Shown: positions 45,726 to 57,648 of the stretch, in pieces | Numbering within the stretch: position 1 is the first letter of the stretch | Layout of the letters: each line of letters begins with the position of its first letter | Origin: Heracleum sosnowskyi | Lineage: Eukaryota; Streptophyta; Magnoliopsida; Apiales; Apiaceae | Direction of reading: 5' to 3' | Length of the DNA: 64,000 nucleotides | NCBI GenBank assembly: GCA_030848705.1 | Contig: CM061243.1 | Location: 98,578,436-98,642,435, forward strand | Made by a program: the position numbers and the translations under genes | Notes under the pieces: generated by a model | Databases searched by the model: none | Told to the model about the DNA's origin: nothing | What the model saw: the letters and a program-made list of their open reading frames with translations, nothing else

Positions 45726-47144
45726 TGATAAGTGGATTTCATATCTACTTGGAACGCTCTAAATCGGCTTAAATTGATTGTTTGTACTCAAGTACGTGGT
45801 GTTTTTAATGTGTTTTGTGTTAGATTGTGCAGAGTTGCTTCGTTAGCAGAGTTGTGGAGCTATTTTGGTTATACGGTGGTGAATGAGCATCCTTGTGACA
45901 GACTAGGAGTTACGAGACGTGAGAGCGCGAGGAAAGTCAAGAAAACGAGAAGTGAAGAAATCTGTCAGAGATCAAGCGCGCCCACGCCTAAAGAAGCGCG
46001 CCCGCGCCCTAGTGGAATCCTGTTGAAGCGCGCCCGCGCCCTAGGAAGCGCGCCCGCGCTTGGTGGAATGCTGGAAAAGTCAATTTCTGTTCTGAAAAGG
46101 AAACCAGCGAAGACCAGTCAACCCTGAGACCTATATAAACACTTGGTGGACGATTTCTGAGATATATATCTTGATATACATTCATACATATCCATCCACC
46201 ATCAAGGAGAACAAGAAGACGGCTGATTACGAAGATCTAGTTTTCAACTTATCTTTGTATTCTTCTAATTAGGCGATACTTTGGATTCTCGTTTGTTTCT
46301 TCATAAACCCTAGTACTTTTATTTAGTATTCTAGACATATTTATTATCATGTTTTCATCATAACCCACGATGATGAACGGTTCGATTATGAACTAATCGT
46401 TATCGTGGGATTCTAACGGATTTATTTATGGATTTTAGTAGTTAATTGTTTTAAAGATGTGTGTGTGATGATTTGTTGATATCCTAGTTTGGTTGTGCTT
46501 ATTCTTCTTGGATGCGTAGCTAACATCTAAGTTGTTTGTTAATCTCTATTGATTGCGAAAGTGGATATAGAGGTTTAGAACTTGCCATGCTAGCATAGGT
46601 TTATGTATGTTTGTCATGCATGATTCGTAGGTGATTTTAACCATCTTACCTGCCCTATGTAATCTGAATGGATAACTTGCTCGTTAAACCGTTATGTTTT
46701 CAAATCTTATAGACATATAGGGTCTAAGCATAATTGGTGTCTACTTAACTTCTATCTCTTTTGTGGATGTTTGAGTGGTTTGGTATACGTATACTGAAAG
46801 GTAGCGTGTACTGATTTCGTGTTATCCGATTAGTTGTCACAACCGTCACATGCATTTATTAAGAACATAAGACTCTAGATGAAGTATTTAATGAAGTTAG
46901 GATCCCATGTTTTATTCTCATAAGTAATTCGACAGTAAAATCATTAGTTAATTATAGTCTTGGTAATTTGCTTAGTTAATTTAGATAATCAAAACCCAAA
47001 TTTTATACTTGTCTTAGCATTGAACAATAGCCATACATTGTTGCATAAGTGCATAACTGTGGTAAACCAGTCTCTGTGGGAACGAACTCTACTTATTCAT
47101 ATATTACTTGTGACCGCGTACGCTTGCGTGATTTTGTGCGAACA
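45726..47144 (+). mobile_element. Solo gypsy-type LTR with perfect TSD
   Basis: The 1419-bp LTR starts TGATAAGTGG and ends TGCGAACA. It is flanked by the exact 5-bp repeat CCCGG (45721-45725 and 47145-47149). A TATA box (CCTATATAAACAC) lies at about 46130. The end segment TCTCTGTGGGAACGAACTC resembles Tat/Athila-type gypsy LTR ends. Near 45975-46065 it carries four CpG-rich AAGCGCGCCCGCGCCC-type units. It differs from the Tat LTR at 11213-20121. Confidence 0.94.
45975..46066. repeat. CpG-rich tandem motif in the solo LTR
   Basis: Four units of AAGCGCGCC(C/A)(A/G)CGCC occur in about 90 bp, far richer in GC and CpG than the surroundings. They are about 70 bp upstream of the LTR TATA box, so they are candidate promoter-proximal elements and methylation targets. 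Confidence 0.85.
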
Positions 47145-47229
47145 CCCGGGTAATCAATTTTTCTACTTGTTAGTTGAGTTATCCTCTCTATAATTTGTTT
47201 GTTAGGTTTAACAATCAAATAGGGGAGAT

Positions 47230-48120
47230 TGTTGGTGAGATCACAAGGCAGTATGAACAGGAAGACGTGATAACTCAACACTAGAACAAGACAGGTAAAT
47301 AATACTACGCCTACACAGAAATCAGGAAGAAATGAATACAAGGCAAATACAAAGAATCAAAACATTAGATAGATCTTTGAAGTCTACTACAGGTCACTGA
47401 AAGAAGTTCATTAACATGTTCATGCCTCAGTGAAGAATAAGGTTTGAATACTTTCAAGGTTTCAGAAGGTGTGTAGATTCAGTATAAGTGCCACAAGAAG
47501 ATTTCAGTGTATTAGCATTGATTGTGTTATAGACAGTGTTCGAAGCATATGAATATGGTTTAATTGAATATAGGGTAAAGACAAAGGTTAAAGAAGATAG
47601 CTACAGTCTAGAAGTTATACTCGCTGAAAGAAGTTCATTTATATGTTCGAGCGTTAGTGAAGAATAGAGAATGAAGTATTCAAGATTGTAGTAGCAATGA
47701 AGACGTTGTCTAAGTACCAGGAAGGATTCGAGTGAAGGTGCGTTGTTTATTGACAATCTATGTTCGAAGCAATTTGTACTGCTGCCGACTTATCAATTGG
47801 AATGCAATGAAGATGTGAAGATTCAATTCAGTGTTAGTCGTCTGTGAACCAGACCAGATGCACCAAACGTCAACACATATGAAGAAGATCAACACATTTA
47901 TTCGACAGAAAGAATTGATGAAGTCGGACATGATAATTCCAGAAAATATCAAGCAGATTAACAAGAATTACCAGTGTTGAAGAAAACCATGAGAAGCTAA
48001 ATTGTCGAAAGGAAAATCGTACAGTCAAAAGGTGTTAAGTGTACAAAAGTTGAAACCTCAATAAAGAAACTACAAGAAAGGAAACTTGAAGGTTTAAGTG
48101 CTGACCAACCAAACCTTGAG
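47230..48120 (+). repeat. SIRE 3' LTR, 5' half only
   Basis: It begins TGTTGGTGAGATC right after the AGGGGAGAT tract and follows the 5' LTR base for base, with only substitutions seen, to about 48118. There it stops abruptly (CCAAACCTTGAG, then unrelated sequence). The second half with the hairpin cluster is missing. Confidence 0.93.
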
Positions 48121-49324
48121 TTACACAAAGTCTATTTACAAGCAATACAATGATAGTAAATTTTTTCAGAAGTACACCCCATTCTAGTACTTCAACAGTG
48201 ATTTAAGCAAGTAACTTCAGTATTTAAACACTTTAATTAAATCTCTAATATTTTTTCTTTTACCTCTTATACAACTTTATCAATCTCCAATCCTTGAATC
48301 ACCTTACTCACTTAATACAAATATCTTTAACCACGTCACAAAAAAATTAACAATGATTCTTCTTGTCTCTCTAGAATTGGCATTCATAGAACTTCATTTT
48401 TCATTTTTCATGTTTTGGTTTTTGGTTTTTCTTTGATATTCAAATCGGTGCTTCAACTCCATAATTTTAACGTTTAAGTTCATTGAGTTTAACTTAAAAA
48501 TTGATTAATGAATAAAACATGATAGCAACCACTAGTTTGGAGGTACTTGAAACCCTAATATATTTCTTTTTTGAATTATAGTGACGCAAATGTATACAGA
48601 CCCAAGTAATATAGTTGGATTATATATATACATAACATGTATGTACATGTCAAAAAAATAGTCCACGTTGATTATTTTTTAAACTGTCTGATTACAAAAT
48701 TTAAAGGAATGACAAAAATCACAAATGTTTATAATGTTAGTGATAATATTGAGTAAAACTATAGTTCGGTGGTAGATTTCTAGAAGACCCCATAGTTTAG
48801 TGATAAAATAATCTATTTTCCCTTAAATTAATAAAAGTCACCATGTTTCTAAATTGATAAAAAAAACTTGGTTTCTAGTCGGAATTAGTATTAGAATTTA
48901 ATAACTCCTCTATCTTGAAAATTAATATTTTTCACAAAATTTTAGTGTTAAATATCGGTTCCAACTTTCGCATAAAGTGATACATTTAATTAAATATACA
49001 TTTTTATATATTTTACAAGTATGAAAAGTAATTTTTGATGCTAATTTTGAATAAATTTTCTTGTCTAATAACTTTTAAACTATTCATGATCATCTTAATA
49101 GTCTCTAATTAGTCGTTGTGAACTTTGTAATTTGGAAAATTTTCGTAAAAAGAATTGACATAATTGAATTTATAAGTAATATTTTGATGTAAAAGTGTTA
49201 ACCCACATAATTTTAGTATACATTTAGAATTTAAAGAGAGGGAAAATGAATTTTTTTGTCACTCAACTATTTATAGTTTTAGCAACTTATCACTCAACTA
49301 TAATGTTTGATATTATTGATTTAA
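48121..49324. other. AT-rich intergenic DNA
   Basis: I see no gene. Two CACTCAACTAT repeats at about 49260-49300 and several T/A-rich stretches are present, consistent with old MITE-type debris. Confidence 0.5.
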
Positions 49325-49998
49325 TGTGTGCATCAGAACTTAAGCATCAGTAGCTGACGACAGATGACATCATCATCAGGAGTTAGCAGAATCAATAGTT
49401 ATACTGATTGATACTGGTCCACGATTTCAGGAGAGGATTGATTTGCTAGATATGTCGGTTTGCACAAAGTCAGAGAGAATAACTATCTATGAAAGATAAA
49501 CAACAAGAGTATCAATCTCATTAAATAGAGATTATCTTCTGTAACAGATAATGCAACTGTGTGTATATATTGTAATAGTTAGTGAAGTTGTATGTATATA
49601 AACACAAAATAGGTTTTACATATTGTAACAACTTACACGAGTATTTGAAAACCTAGCAGTTCTTAATAATATTGTTTTTCTTGAGCGAGTTTGTATCAAT
49701 TTTTATAAAGATCAATAAAAGCTGATATTGTTTGTTTATATATCTGTTTCACTTCGATTAGTTTGTACGATTATATTCAACCCCCCTTCTATAATAGTTA
49801 TTTATTGGGCAACAATTGGTATCAGAGCAAACTGATATATTCACGAATCAGAAATGATCAAGAAGTCAGGAAACATGAAGCGATGAAAATTCCGATGCTA
49901 AAGAAGTCCGAGTTCTTAACTTGGAAGGTCAAGATGATGATGTATTTACAAGCATCAGATCCTGATTATATTGACAGGATCACTGATGGTCCTAAATA
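49325..49998 (+). mobile_element. Copia 5' fragment: LTR, primer site, start of gag
   Basis: An LTR end (CAACCCCCCTTCTATAATAG ... GGGCAACA, ending 49814) is followed by the primer site TGGTATCAGAGC (49817-49828). A short gag start follows: MKIPMLKKSEFLTWKVKMM at about 49883, ending DRITDGPK. The frame ends at 49998 in unrelated AT-rich DNA, so the rest is deleted. The left LTR edge, taken as TGTGTGCATCAG at 49325, is a guess. Confidence 0.75.
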
Positions 49999-50274
49999 AA
50001 AAATTTAGGAGAATATGACAAAAATTTTAAAATTATATATTTAGTTTACTTCATTAGTAAAGATTTTAAAGACAAGAATCTTAAAATTGAGATATTTTTG
50101 AATCTTTAATATTAATAATTCAAAATTTTAAGAAAATTAGAAAAATAGATCGAAACGATCCGAAATGCGCGACCTCACCGCCGTCGTCTTCTCCTTTATA
50201 TATAATCTATCCTATTATTATATTAAAAACGGAACATTGAAAGTTTGGTTTGTAGTTGTTTTGTAGCTTGTAGT

Positions 50275-51640
50275 CGGTCACTCAATCCATATCCACAGTC
50301 TTCAGATCTTTTCAATCAAATTAATTAGAACCATTAGATAAAATACTAAAAATTATAATATAGAATATCTTTTATATTTTTTTCTAACTACAATCTCTCA
50401 TGTTCCAAAAATACAATAGGTAGTTGCATTAAATAAAATAAATAATATTATAATTACTAATAAATAACTAATTAACTTAATTAGCCAAGAGTATCTTTTA
50501 TATTATTTCTAACTAAAATCTTTCATGTTCCAAAAACATCACGGACAGTTTCATTAAATAAAATAATAATAATAATATTATAATTTTTAAATAATAACTA
50601 TCACTCAATCCATATCCATAGCCGTTAGATCTTTTCAATCAAATCAATAAGAACCGTTGGATAAAATACTAAAAATTATAATATAGAATATCTTTTATAT
50701 TTTATCTAACTAAAATCTCTCATGTTCCAAAAACATTACGGGCAGTTTCATTAAAGAAAATAAAAAAATAATTTTATAATTTCTAAATAATAACTATCAC
50801 TCAATCCATATTCATAGCCGTTAGATCTTTTCAATCAAATTAATTAGAATCGTTGGATAAAATACTAAAAATTATAATATAGAATATCTTTTATATTTTT
50901 CCTAACTACAATCTCTCATGTTCCAAAAATATAACAGACGGTTGCATTAAATAAAATAATTAATAATATTATAATTACTAATAAATAACTAAGTAACTTT
51001 TTTAGCCAAGAGTTTCTTTTATATTGTTTTTAACTAAAATATCTCATGTTTAAAAAACATCACGGGCAGTTTCATCAAATAAAATAACAAAATAATATTA
51101 TAATTGCTAAATAATAGCTATCACTCAATCCATATTCATAGCCGTCAGATCTTTTCAATCAAATCAATTAGAACCGTTGGATAAAATACTAAAAATTATA
51201 ATATAGAATATCTTTAATTTTTTTTTTCTAACTAAAATCTCTCATGTTCCAAAAACGTCACGGGCAATTTCATTAAATAAAACAAAATAGTAATATTATA
51301 ATTGCTAAAATCGATCCATATCCATAGCTATTAGATCTTTTCAATCAAATCAATTAGAACCGTTGGATAAAATACTAAAAATAATAATATCGAATATCTT
51401 TTATATTTTTCCTAACTACAATATCTCATGCTCCAAAAATATAACAGACAATTGCATTAAATAAAATAAATAATAATATTATAATTACTAATAAATAATT
51501 AATTAACTTTTTTAGCCAATATTATCTTTTATATTTTTTCTAACTAAAATCTCTCATGTTCCAAAAACATAACGGACAGTTTCATTAAATAAAATAAAAA
51601 ATATTATAATTGCTAAATAATAGTATAGATTACCTTTTTA
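50275..51640. repeat. Higher-order tandem array inside the Helitron
   Basis: Five copies of a block starting CAATCCATATCCATAGCCGTTAGATC occur near 50285, 50595, 50805, 51128 and 51312. Interspersed CTCTCATGTTCCAAAAA and GCATTAAATAAAATAA blocks make pairs of short and long units, about 510-520 bp per pair. The sequence is very AT-rich with no coding frame. Such arrays are common inside Helitrons and can seed satellites. Confidence 0.75.
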
Positions 51641-51891
51641 GCCAAATTGTATATTTTTTATATTTTCTAACTAAAAGATCTCATTTTATAAAATTATTAC
51701 TAGCAACCTATATATAATTGTCACTTACCTTAAATACGACAATAAACGCTAAAAATTATACATGAACAGTTCTATAAATTATTAAATAGTATCAAGTCAA
51801 ATAAATATTCGCTTTTTACGTTTTGTAACAGTTTAATATCCTATATATTTTAATACATCTATAAAATTTATATATATATTGAATTGACCTA

Positions 51892-52623
51892 TCAATCAAT
51901 ATTATCAATAATAAAGACGAAACATTAAAAGTTTGGTCGGTTGTTGGTCGATACACTTTTTTGTACATTGTGATTTTACTTAATTGCCCTTACTTATTTT
52001 TAGAAAGATATTATTATATAATAACATTATTTACAACCAATTACATTTTCAGCTAAAATACATTACTTTTCCTATTTTTTTCTAACAAAATTCCCTCTTT
52101 TTCTAAAAAAATCACGGGCAATTACCTTTTTCAACTAAAACATGGTACTTTTTCTATTTTTCCTTACTAAAATCCCTCTTTTTTCAAAAATATCACGGGC
52201 AAATCCTTACTTATTTATTTTTAAAACCTATTTTAATACTTTTAATTACGGGCAATTACCTTTTTCAACTAAACCTGTTATTTTCTTTATTTTTCCTTAC
52301 TAAATCCCCTCATTTTCCAAAAATATCACGGGCAAATTCTTATTTATTTATTTTAAAATCTATTTAATATTTCTAATTACGGACAATTACCTTTTTCAAC
52401 TAAAACATGTTAGTTTTTCTATTTTTCCTTACTAAAACCCCTCATTTTCCAAAAATATCAGGGGCAAACTGTTACTTATTTATTTTAATATTTTTAATTG
52501 TTTTAAAAAGTTTAACATGTCTACTTATTTTTTTTAACAAATACAATTAATAAAATATTAAAACATAAATAAAAAATAACATTTATAAAAAATAATCTGT
52601 GCATCGCACGAGTTTTAAGCTAG
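51892..52623 (+). mobile_element. Inner Helitron
   Basis: The 5' end is A|TCAATCAATATTATCAATAA, followed by ACGAAACATTAAAAGTTTGG, closely related to the outer element's start. The 3' end is CTGTGCATCGCACGAG, spacer, CTAG|T (52623), with a good hairpin. Its interior has four units containing TTTTTCAACTAAAACATG and AAAAATATCACGGGCAA (about 110-120 bp). It lies within the outer Helitron's 3' part. Confidence 0.75.
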
Positions 52624-53009
52624 TTTATTTTAAAATCAATTTACATGAATTACTTGACAAACCTGTTTATTTCAAAACATTGGTAATAAAAATATTATCT
52701 CTAACTCTCCGTATTTTTTTTTTATCAAATTTAACAAATAAAAATATAAATTTATAACAATTAAATAATATTTATTAAAAATAATCGTGCATCACAAAAC
52801 TAGTAAATATAATAAGTATGTTGATGACTATAACTATTTTGAATCTTGCATCGTGCTTGCTCATGCTCTAACAAAATTGATCTTTATCTTTATTTTAAAA
52901 TACTAGGCGAATAAACGACGAACGAGAAAGAGGAGGGAAAATGAAAATATAAAACCCAAAGGGAGGGTGGGAGAAGGCAAAGAGTTTGACGAGGAAGAGT
53001 GACAAGTAG

Positions 53010-53755
53010 ACCCGGCAAAATAGGTTCATATTCGAAAAATTGAACCGAAATTCATAAAACAGAATTTTATTTTGTATTCGAATTAGTAAATCCGATAATG
53101 ATCCGTAAAATGATTTGAACCGATCCGAAAATTTTCCGAACCGAAAATTTAACCGAAAATGATTCGATCCGATTGTGATCCAGAATTGATTATAACCGAA
53201 TAATAAATTATCCGAACCGAATATGATTCGAAATACATACTCCAATTTATATCCGAACTAAAAAAATGGTAAATTTAGTTTTAGTTGAGTTATAATTTTT
53301 ACATATCATACTATACATATATTAAGCCAATTTTAATTCAATAAATTAATCTTTTTATAAGCAAAATTCATATTTAGAACAATTTCATTTCAAAAATAAC
53401 ATAGATATTTACTTAATACTTTTGAAAAAATACATTATTTTATACTAAAAATAATATATTTGATGATAAGATATTTTTTAAAGTCTTACAAATTAAAAAA
53501 AATGAATGAGTAATGATCCGAAAATATCCGAATCGATTTTGATCCGAACTATATTTATCCGATTTTAATCCAAATTTTATCCGATTTTAATTCGAAGTAG
53601 ACCCGAACCGAATCAGATCCGATCCGAACTATACTCAAATATATCATAATCGAAAGTTGACCCGATCCGAGATTAATCCAATCCAAAACCGAACCGATTA
53701 TCCGAATTGCCAATCCAAAACCGAACCGATTATCCGAATTGCCTGGTCCAGTGAT
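53010..53755. repeat. CCGAACCGAA-rich repeat, possible hAT-like MITE
   Basis: Both ends are full of CCGAACCGATTATCCGAAT-type motifs (GGTTCGG on the other strand), with an AT-rich centre. This organisation is seen in non-autonomous hAT-like elements. Possible ends GGCAAAATAGG and CCGAATTGCC are weak, and I found no 8-bp duplication. The right end carries a duplicated 40-bp segment. Confidence 0.45.
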
Positions 53756-53774
53756 AACTTGGTCCAGTGATAAC

Positions 53775-54450
53775 TGATACAAGCCTATAACCCGTGCGAT
53801 GCACGGATGAATTTTAGTATTTTTAATTTATTATTTTAGTATTTTTATATGATTTACTATTATTTTTTATCTTATTTTATTAGCATTTATTTGTATTTTG
53901 ATCTTAAATTTTTTTAATATGTTGTCGATGGAATAATATCTTGAACTTTTGAATGTAGCTTAGAAAAATAGATGATATAAATATTTAATAATAATAATAT
54001 GTTGTTGACGGGATTCGAATCTTGAACCGTATGAGTATTTTAGATACCAAGAAAATAATATTCTTTTAATATTACATCAAACGGTTCTCATTTATCTATA
54101 TTTATATCTATCAGTTATTATTTAGAGAACCAAACTACCAAACAACCAAATGGTAGTTTGCTTATAATAGTATTTTTTTATATGATTTTTAGTATTTTTT
54201 ATCTTATTTTATTAGCATTTATTTGTATTTTGATCTTAATATTTTTTAATATGTTGTTGACGGGATTCGAACCGTGGGAGCATTTTAGATATCAAAAAAA
54301 GAATATTCTTTTAATACTACATCCAACGGTTCTCATTTACCTATATTTACATCTAACGGTTATTATTTAGATAACCAAACTAAATGACCAAACTACCCAA
54401 CCAGTTATTATTTAGATAACCAAACTACCCAACCAAATAGATGGTGATTT
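53775..54450 (-). repeat. Helitron-like hairpin and 330-bp tandem duplication
   Basis: ACCCGTGCGATGCACGG (about 53789) is the reverse complement of a Helitron 3' hairpin, so a minus-strand Helitron end may lie here, though a clear CTRR is missing. To its right a segment with AGCATTTATTTGTATTTTGATC and GGGATTCGAA is present twice, about 330 bp apart (from about 53820 and about 54165). Confidence 0.5.
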
Positions 54451-54960
54451 GCTTATTATATCTTTATATATAATTGAAGTAAAGGGGTTAATGTGGTATG
54501 GTGTGGTCGTGGTTTGGTCGTCACGGGTAAATCTGTCATTTCAGTGTTATTAGTAAATATAATCTTTTTATATATTAAATAAAAAATATAAATTGTCAAA
54601 TTGTACACTTTATTGCAAAATTATGAATAGTATTTCTAAATATTATTTTAAAATTTTCCATGAAAAATTAGATATTAATTAAATAGAATATAATAAAGTT
54701 ATTGAGTGAAAAAATAGAAAATATAAATTAATGATTTTTAAAATTAGCAAAATATGAAATTTCATAAGAAAATTATAATAAAAGCTAATTTAATTAAGAG
54801 ATTCGTAAAATAAATATCATTAACTTAACAAGATTTACATATATTATTTTGAATTTTTTTCACAAAAATTAAAAAGAAAAATATTTTCAATTTATTAATA
54901 AGAATTTATAAAATTATTACAAAACATCGGTAAAACTAGTAATAGATAGTACAGATAGAA
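54451..54960. other. AT-rich DNA, possible short Helitron
   Basis: TCTTTATATATAATTGAAG near 54469 and ACATCGGTAAAACTAG|T near 54915-54930 would be Helitron-compatible ends. The terminal hairpin is not convincing, so I leave it as a possibility. No gene is visible. Confidence 0.3.
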
Positions 54961-54989
54961 GTGATAACTCAACCGAGTAGATTCACCGA

Positions 54990-55265
54990 GTTAACCAGGT
55001 CGGAAATTCCCAAATTCACAGAAGATACTATGGAGAAGATTACTTTTACAAACCGTGACCCAATTCACAGCCCCCCCTCTTTCCTCTCATATACAAACAT
55101 AAATATCCTGTGTCTATACTCCGCCTCTTTGTATTCTCTCTGTTCATCTCTATCTCTATCTATTCTCTCTTATCTTCTTCAAAGCTCCCACCTCTCTCTA
55201 TCTCTCTCCCCGCTGATTTTCAGTTATTGGGGATTGGAGTTTTGAGATATCTGCAATCAGCGAGG
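54990..55265 (+). promoter_or_regulatory. Core promoter/leader exon of the HIT/PAPA-1 locus
   Basis: A CT-rich stretch (about 55120-55215, CTCTCTCTATCTCTC) typical of plant 5' leaders ends in a non-coding exon. A possible donor (CAGCGAG|GTGATC, 55265) pairs with the acceptor CTGCAG at 55829-55830. The transcription start and a TATA box are not certain. Confidence 0.45.
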
Positions 55266-56408
55266 TGATCCTCTATCTATACTCTATAGATGTGTATATA
55301 TTTCTTATTTGGTTTATGTTTGTATTCTATGTGTTAGGCTCTGTTGATTTGATAATACCAGTAGATATGGCTAATCCAAGTAGCCCAATGGTAATGGTTA
55401 TTCTATATACGTTGGACTTTAAGTATCTATTGTTTGAGTAAGTTCTTTGCATACTAGATTTGATTCTGATGTTACCACTGTTTATTGTGGTCTGATTTGA
55501 TTTCTGTTTTATTTTTTTTGAGCTATGATTGGCTGCTTGCGGGGTGAATTGTATATATATGTGTTTTTATCTTTGTAAGCCAACTATTTTTGTGTTGCTA
55601 ACGTATGTTGAAATTGAAACATTTTTGTATGGTAGTTTAGTGCTTTCAGTTTAGGTTAACATTTTATGCATTAACATATCTTTTTAAGGCCCTGGCATGG
55701 TTTTTCTTAACTTGACAACCTTTTAAAATGGTTGATTACCTAATGATTGTTATCATTAATCTTGTATGTAGGATATAATTGTTTAACTAATGAGCAATTA
55801 TGTATACAGCTGACGGTTCCTATTCTGCAGGCAACAGACTGTATTGACGTTGATATCATTGTTAAAATGGACAAGTTTACTTCTCCATTTCAAAGAATAG
55901 CAATCCCTGGGAGGAGGAAGAGAAGCCAAGCGTCTAGTCAACCTAAACCTGAGTCACAGCGATTACTTGTGGGTCGTGGCCAGTCAAGCTTATTGTTGGA
56001 ACAGCTTTCAGATTCTACATCCAAAGTCTGTAGTGATGAGAATGCTGGTTATGATGGTAGATCTAAGAGGAAAGTTTTTAACCTTAACCAATGTGCTTTA
56101 AGGGGTTCCTCGGGCACCAAAGTAAGTAGTGAAGGATTTGCTACTTTATGTAGCAATGGTAGTTTGATAGTTGAAAATGAGCAAAGAGGAGGTATAAACC
56201 AAAAGCTGCATAATGGAGGTGCTGCTCCTAGCGCGGGGATGGAGTTTCAACCAAGAGTAAGTTTAAAAGTTTTAAGCTTAAGGTAGATGGTGTGACACGC
56301 ACCATTGAAGCAAAGCCCATTTCTCATGCTACATCAGGAAGTGGATCTTCTACAAAGAGTACTAAAACATTAGATTCACCTCGGGCACTGCCTAATCTGA
56401 TTCTCCAG

Positions 56409-57002
56409 GTCTCCTATTATCTGATAAAACTTAGTAAAATCATTACTATTTAATTTTATATAATGTATCTGGAGTCTGCAATTCAAGTACGCGTTAAAGC
56501 TTTATAAATTGATTGTCTGATAGCTTGGCTGTAGCTTTTTTTGCTAAATGAGACTTGTGTTTCTATTGAGGATGATTAATGATGTAGTTTGTAAATCGTT
56601 GTAGCTCAAGGAGGTTGAGTGTATAACTTAAGCTTATTAGGTGAGTTTGCATCTCAAAAGGAATGAATGACTACATGCTTGTATAACTAACATAAAATCT
56701 AAAATAGGAAATTGTGCTATATATTATGTCTTTTGTTCTAGGTTCTGACTTGCTAAAAATTCTTGCTATAAATTTTATCGGAAATTTAAGGCGGTATAGA
56801 TAATTTTCTAGTACATGGGATATATCCTGACTGAAGCATATTATATAATTTTGCTGGATGCAGATCTAGGGCTGTGTTTGAGCACTATGGAAACTGAATC
56901 TTTTGCACTCCTTTTTAATTGGGTCTTCAATATTTTCTCTTAGATTTTTTTTTTTCAATGTGTGGAAATAATTCTTCATCCTTTTTCGGGTGTGTGTTAT
57001 TG
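56409..57002 (+). other. Intron 2 of the HIT/PAPA-1 locus
   Basis: It has a regular donor (CAG|GTCTCC) but reaches exon 3 through TGTGTTATTG|GATG, with no AG at the expected junction. The nearest upstream AG (CTCTTAG, about 56943) would add out-of-place codons. This suggests a small deletion at the acceptor. Confidence 0.6.
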
Positions 57003-57648
57003 GATGTTTATGATGAAGACATTTCTCCTCTTGACAAAAACAGTGGCTTGAAAGGAATCCCATGGAAAGATTTCCCAAAAGGGGATTTTATTCATATGAA
57101 GGAAATTCCTACTGGTAAGACGCGTGATAAAAATATATCTAGAAAGCAAGCAGAGAAGTCGGATCAAGCTCGCAAAAACAAGAGAGTGTCAAAGAAACGT
57201 GAATTAAATGGAGAATTTGATGACGATGATGATGAGATCCGGTACTTGGAAAAACTCAAAACTTCTAAGGTTGCTGCAGGATGCAGAGGTATCGTAAAAG
57301 AATCTGGAACTAAAGAGCGAAGTCTATCTAAGGTTTTAAAAGTTGGAAATCTTGAAAATGCAAAAGATTTTGGTCCTTCAAGATCGGATAAAGATGGTAA
57401 AAAGGCCAAATTGGAGAGGGTGCAGGAGTACACAGATTATGAAGAGGAGGAAAAACTGTCTGAAGGGGAGCCAGAAGGTAAACAGAAAAAACTAGGGAAG
57501 GATATCATCGATTCTCCAGCAGAAAGCAAAAGAGAAATAGGTCTTACAACGCGTCAACGATGCCTGGTGTCCAGAAAGGATTCCTCTTACGTTGCTGGAG
57601 CAAGTGCAATTGAGTTTCCAAATGGTCTGCCGCCACCTCGACCTCGAA

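Larger units (their letters stand above)
34855..48120 (+). mobile_element. SIRE-type Ty1/copia retrotransposon, decayed, with two LTRs
   Basis: The 5' LTR (34855-36750) is followed by a Met-tRNA primer site (TGGTATCAGAGC, 36753-36764). The 3' LTR begins at 47230, after a purine-rich AGGGGAGAT stretch. Remnants occur in copia order: gag (about 37000-37400), GAG-pre-integrase (about 39360-39440), a post-integrase linker (39821-40048), RT (split near 40322 and resuming near 41632), RNase H (about 42490-42660) and an env-like ORF (43894-44637). The presence of an env-like ORF and inter-domain GGGGGAG tracts points to the SIRE/Maximus lineage. Two solo LTRs interrupt the interior. The 3' LTR is cut at about 48120, so the right target site is missing. 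Confidence 0.9.
50206..52803 (+). mobile_element. Outer Helitron, non-autonomous
   Basis: The 5' end is A|TCTATCCTATTATTATATTA (50206). The 3' end is CGTGCATCACAAAACTAG followed by T (52803), with a weakened terminal hairpin. A second Helitron lies inside near the 3' end. No Rep/helicase ORF exists. Most of the interior is a tandem array (50275-51640). Helitrons leave no target duplication, so the call rests on the TC, hairpin, CTAG and A/T insertion rules. Confidence 0.7.

Noticed and set aside
45732..46127. Plus-strand 131-residue ORF
   Set aside because: It lies wholly inside the solo gypsy LTR upstream of its TATA box. The C-terminal part is the CpG-rich repeat in translation.
45726..47144. 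The gypsy solo LTR as the missing 3' LTR of the Tat element at 11-25 kb
   Set aside because: It has its own perfect CCCGG duplication and its sequence differs from the Tat 5' LTR.
52895..53245. Minus-strand 116-residue ORF
   Set aside because: It falls in the CCGAACCGAA repeat region, with Phe/Ile/Arg-rich low-complexity translation and no homology that I recognise.
53010..53755. Complete hAT element
   Set aside because: Motif content fits, but neither terminal repeat is convincing and no 8-bp duplication was found, so only a repeat call is made.
56257..56283. A 26-bp intron that would bridge the exon 2 frame break in the HIT/PAPA-1 locus
   Set aside because: A good-looking donor (GTAAGT) and an AAG boundary exist, but 26 bp is far below any usual plant intron. 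A 1-bp loss is simpler.
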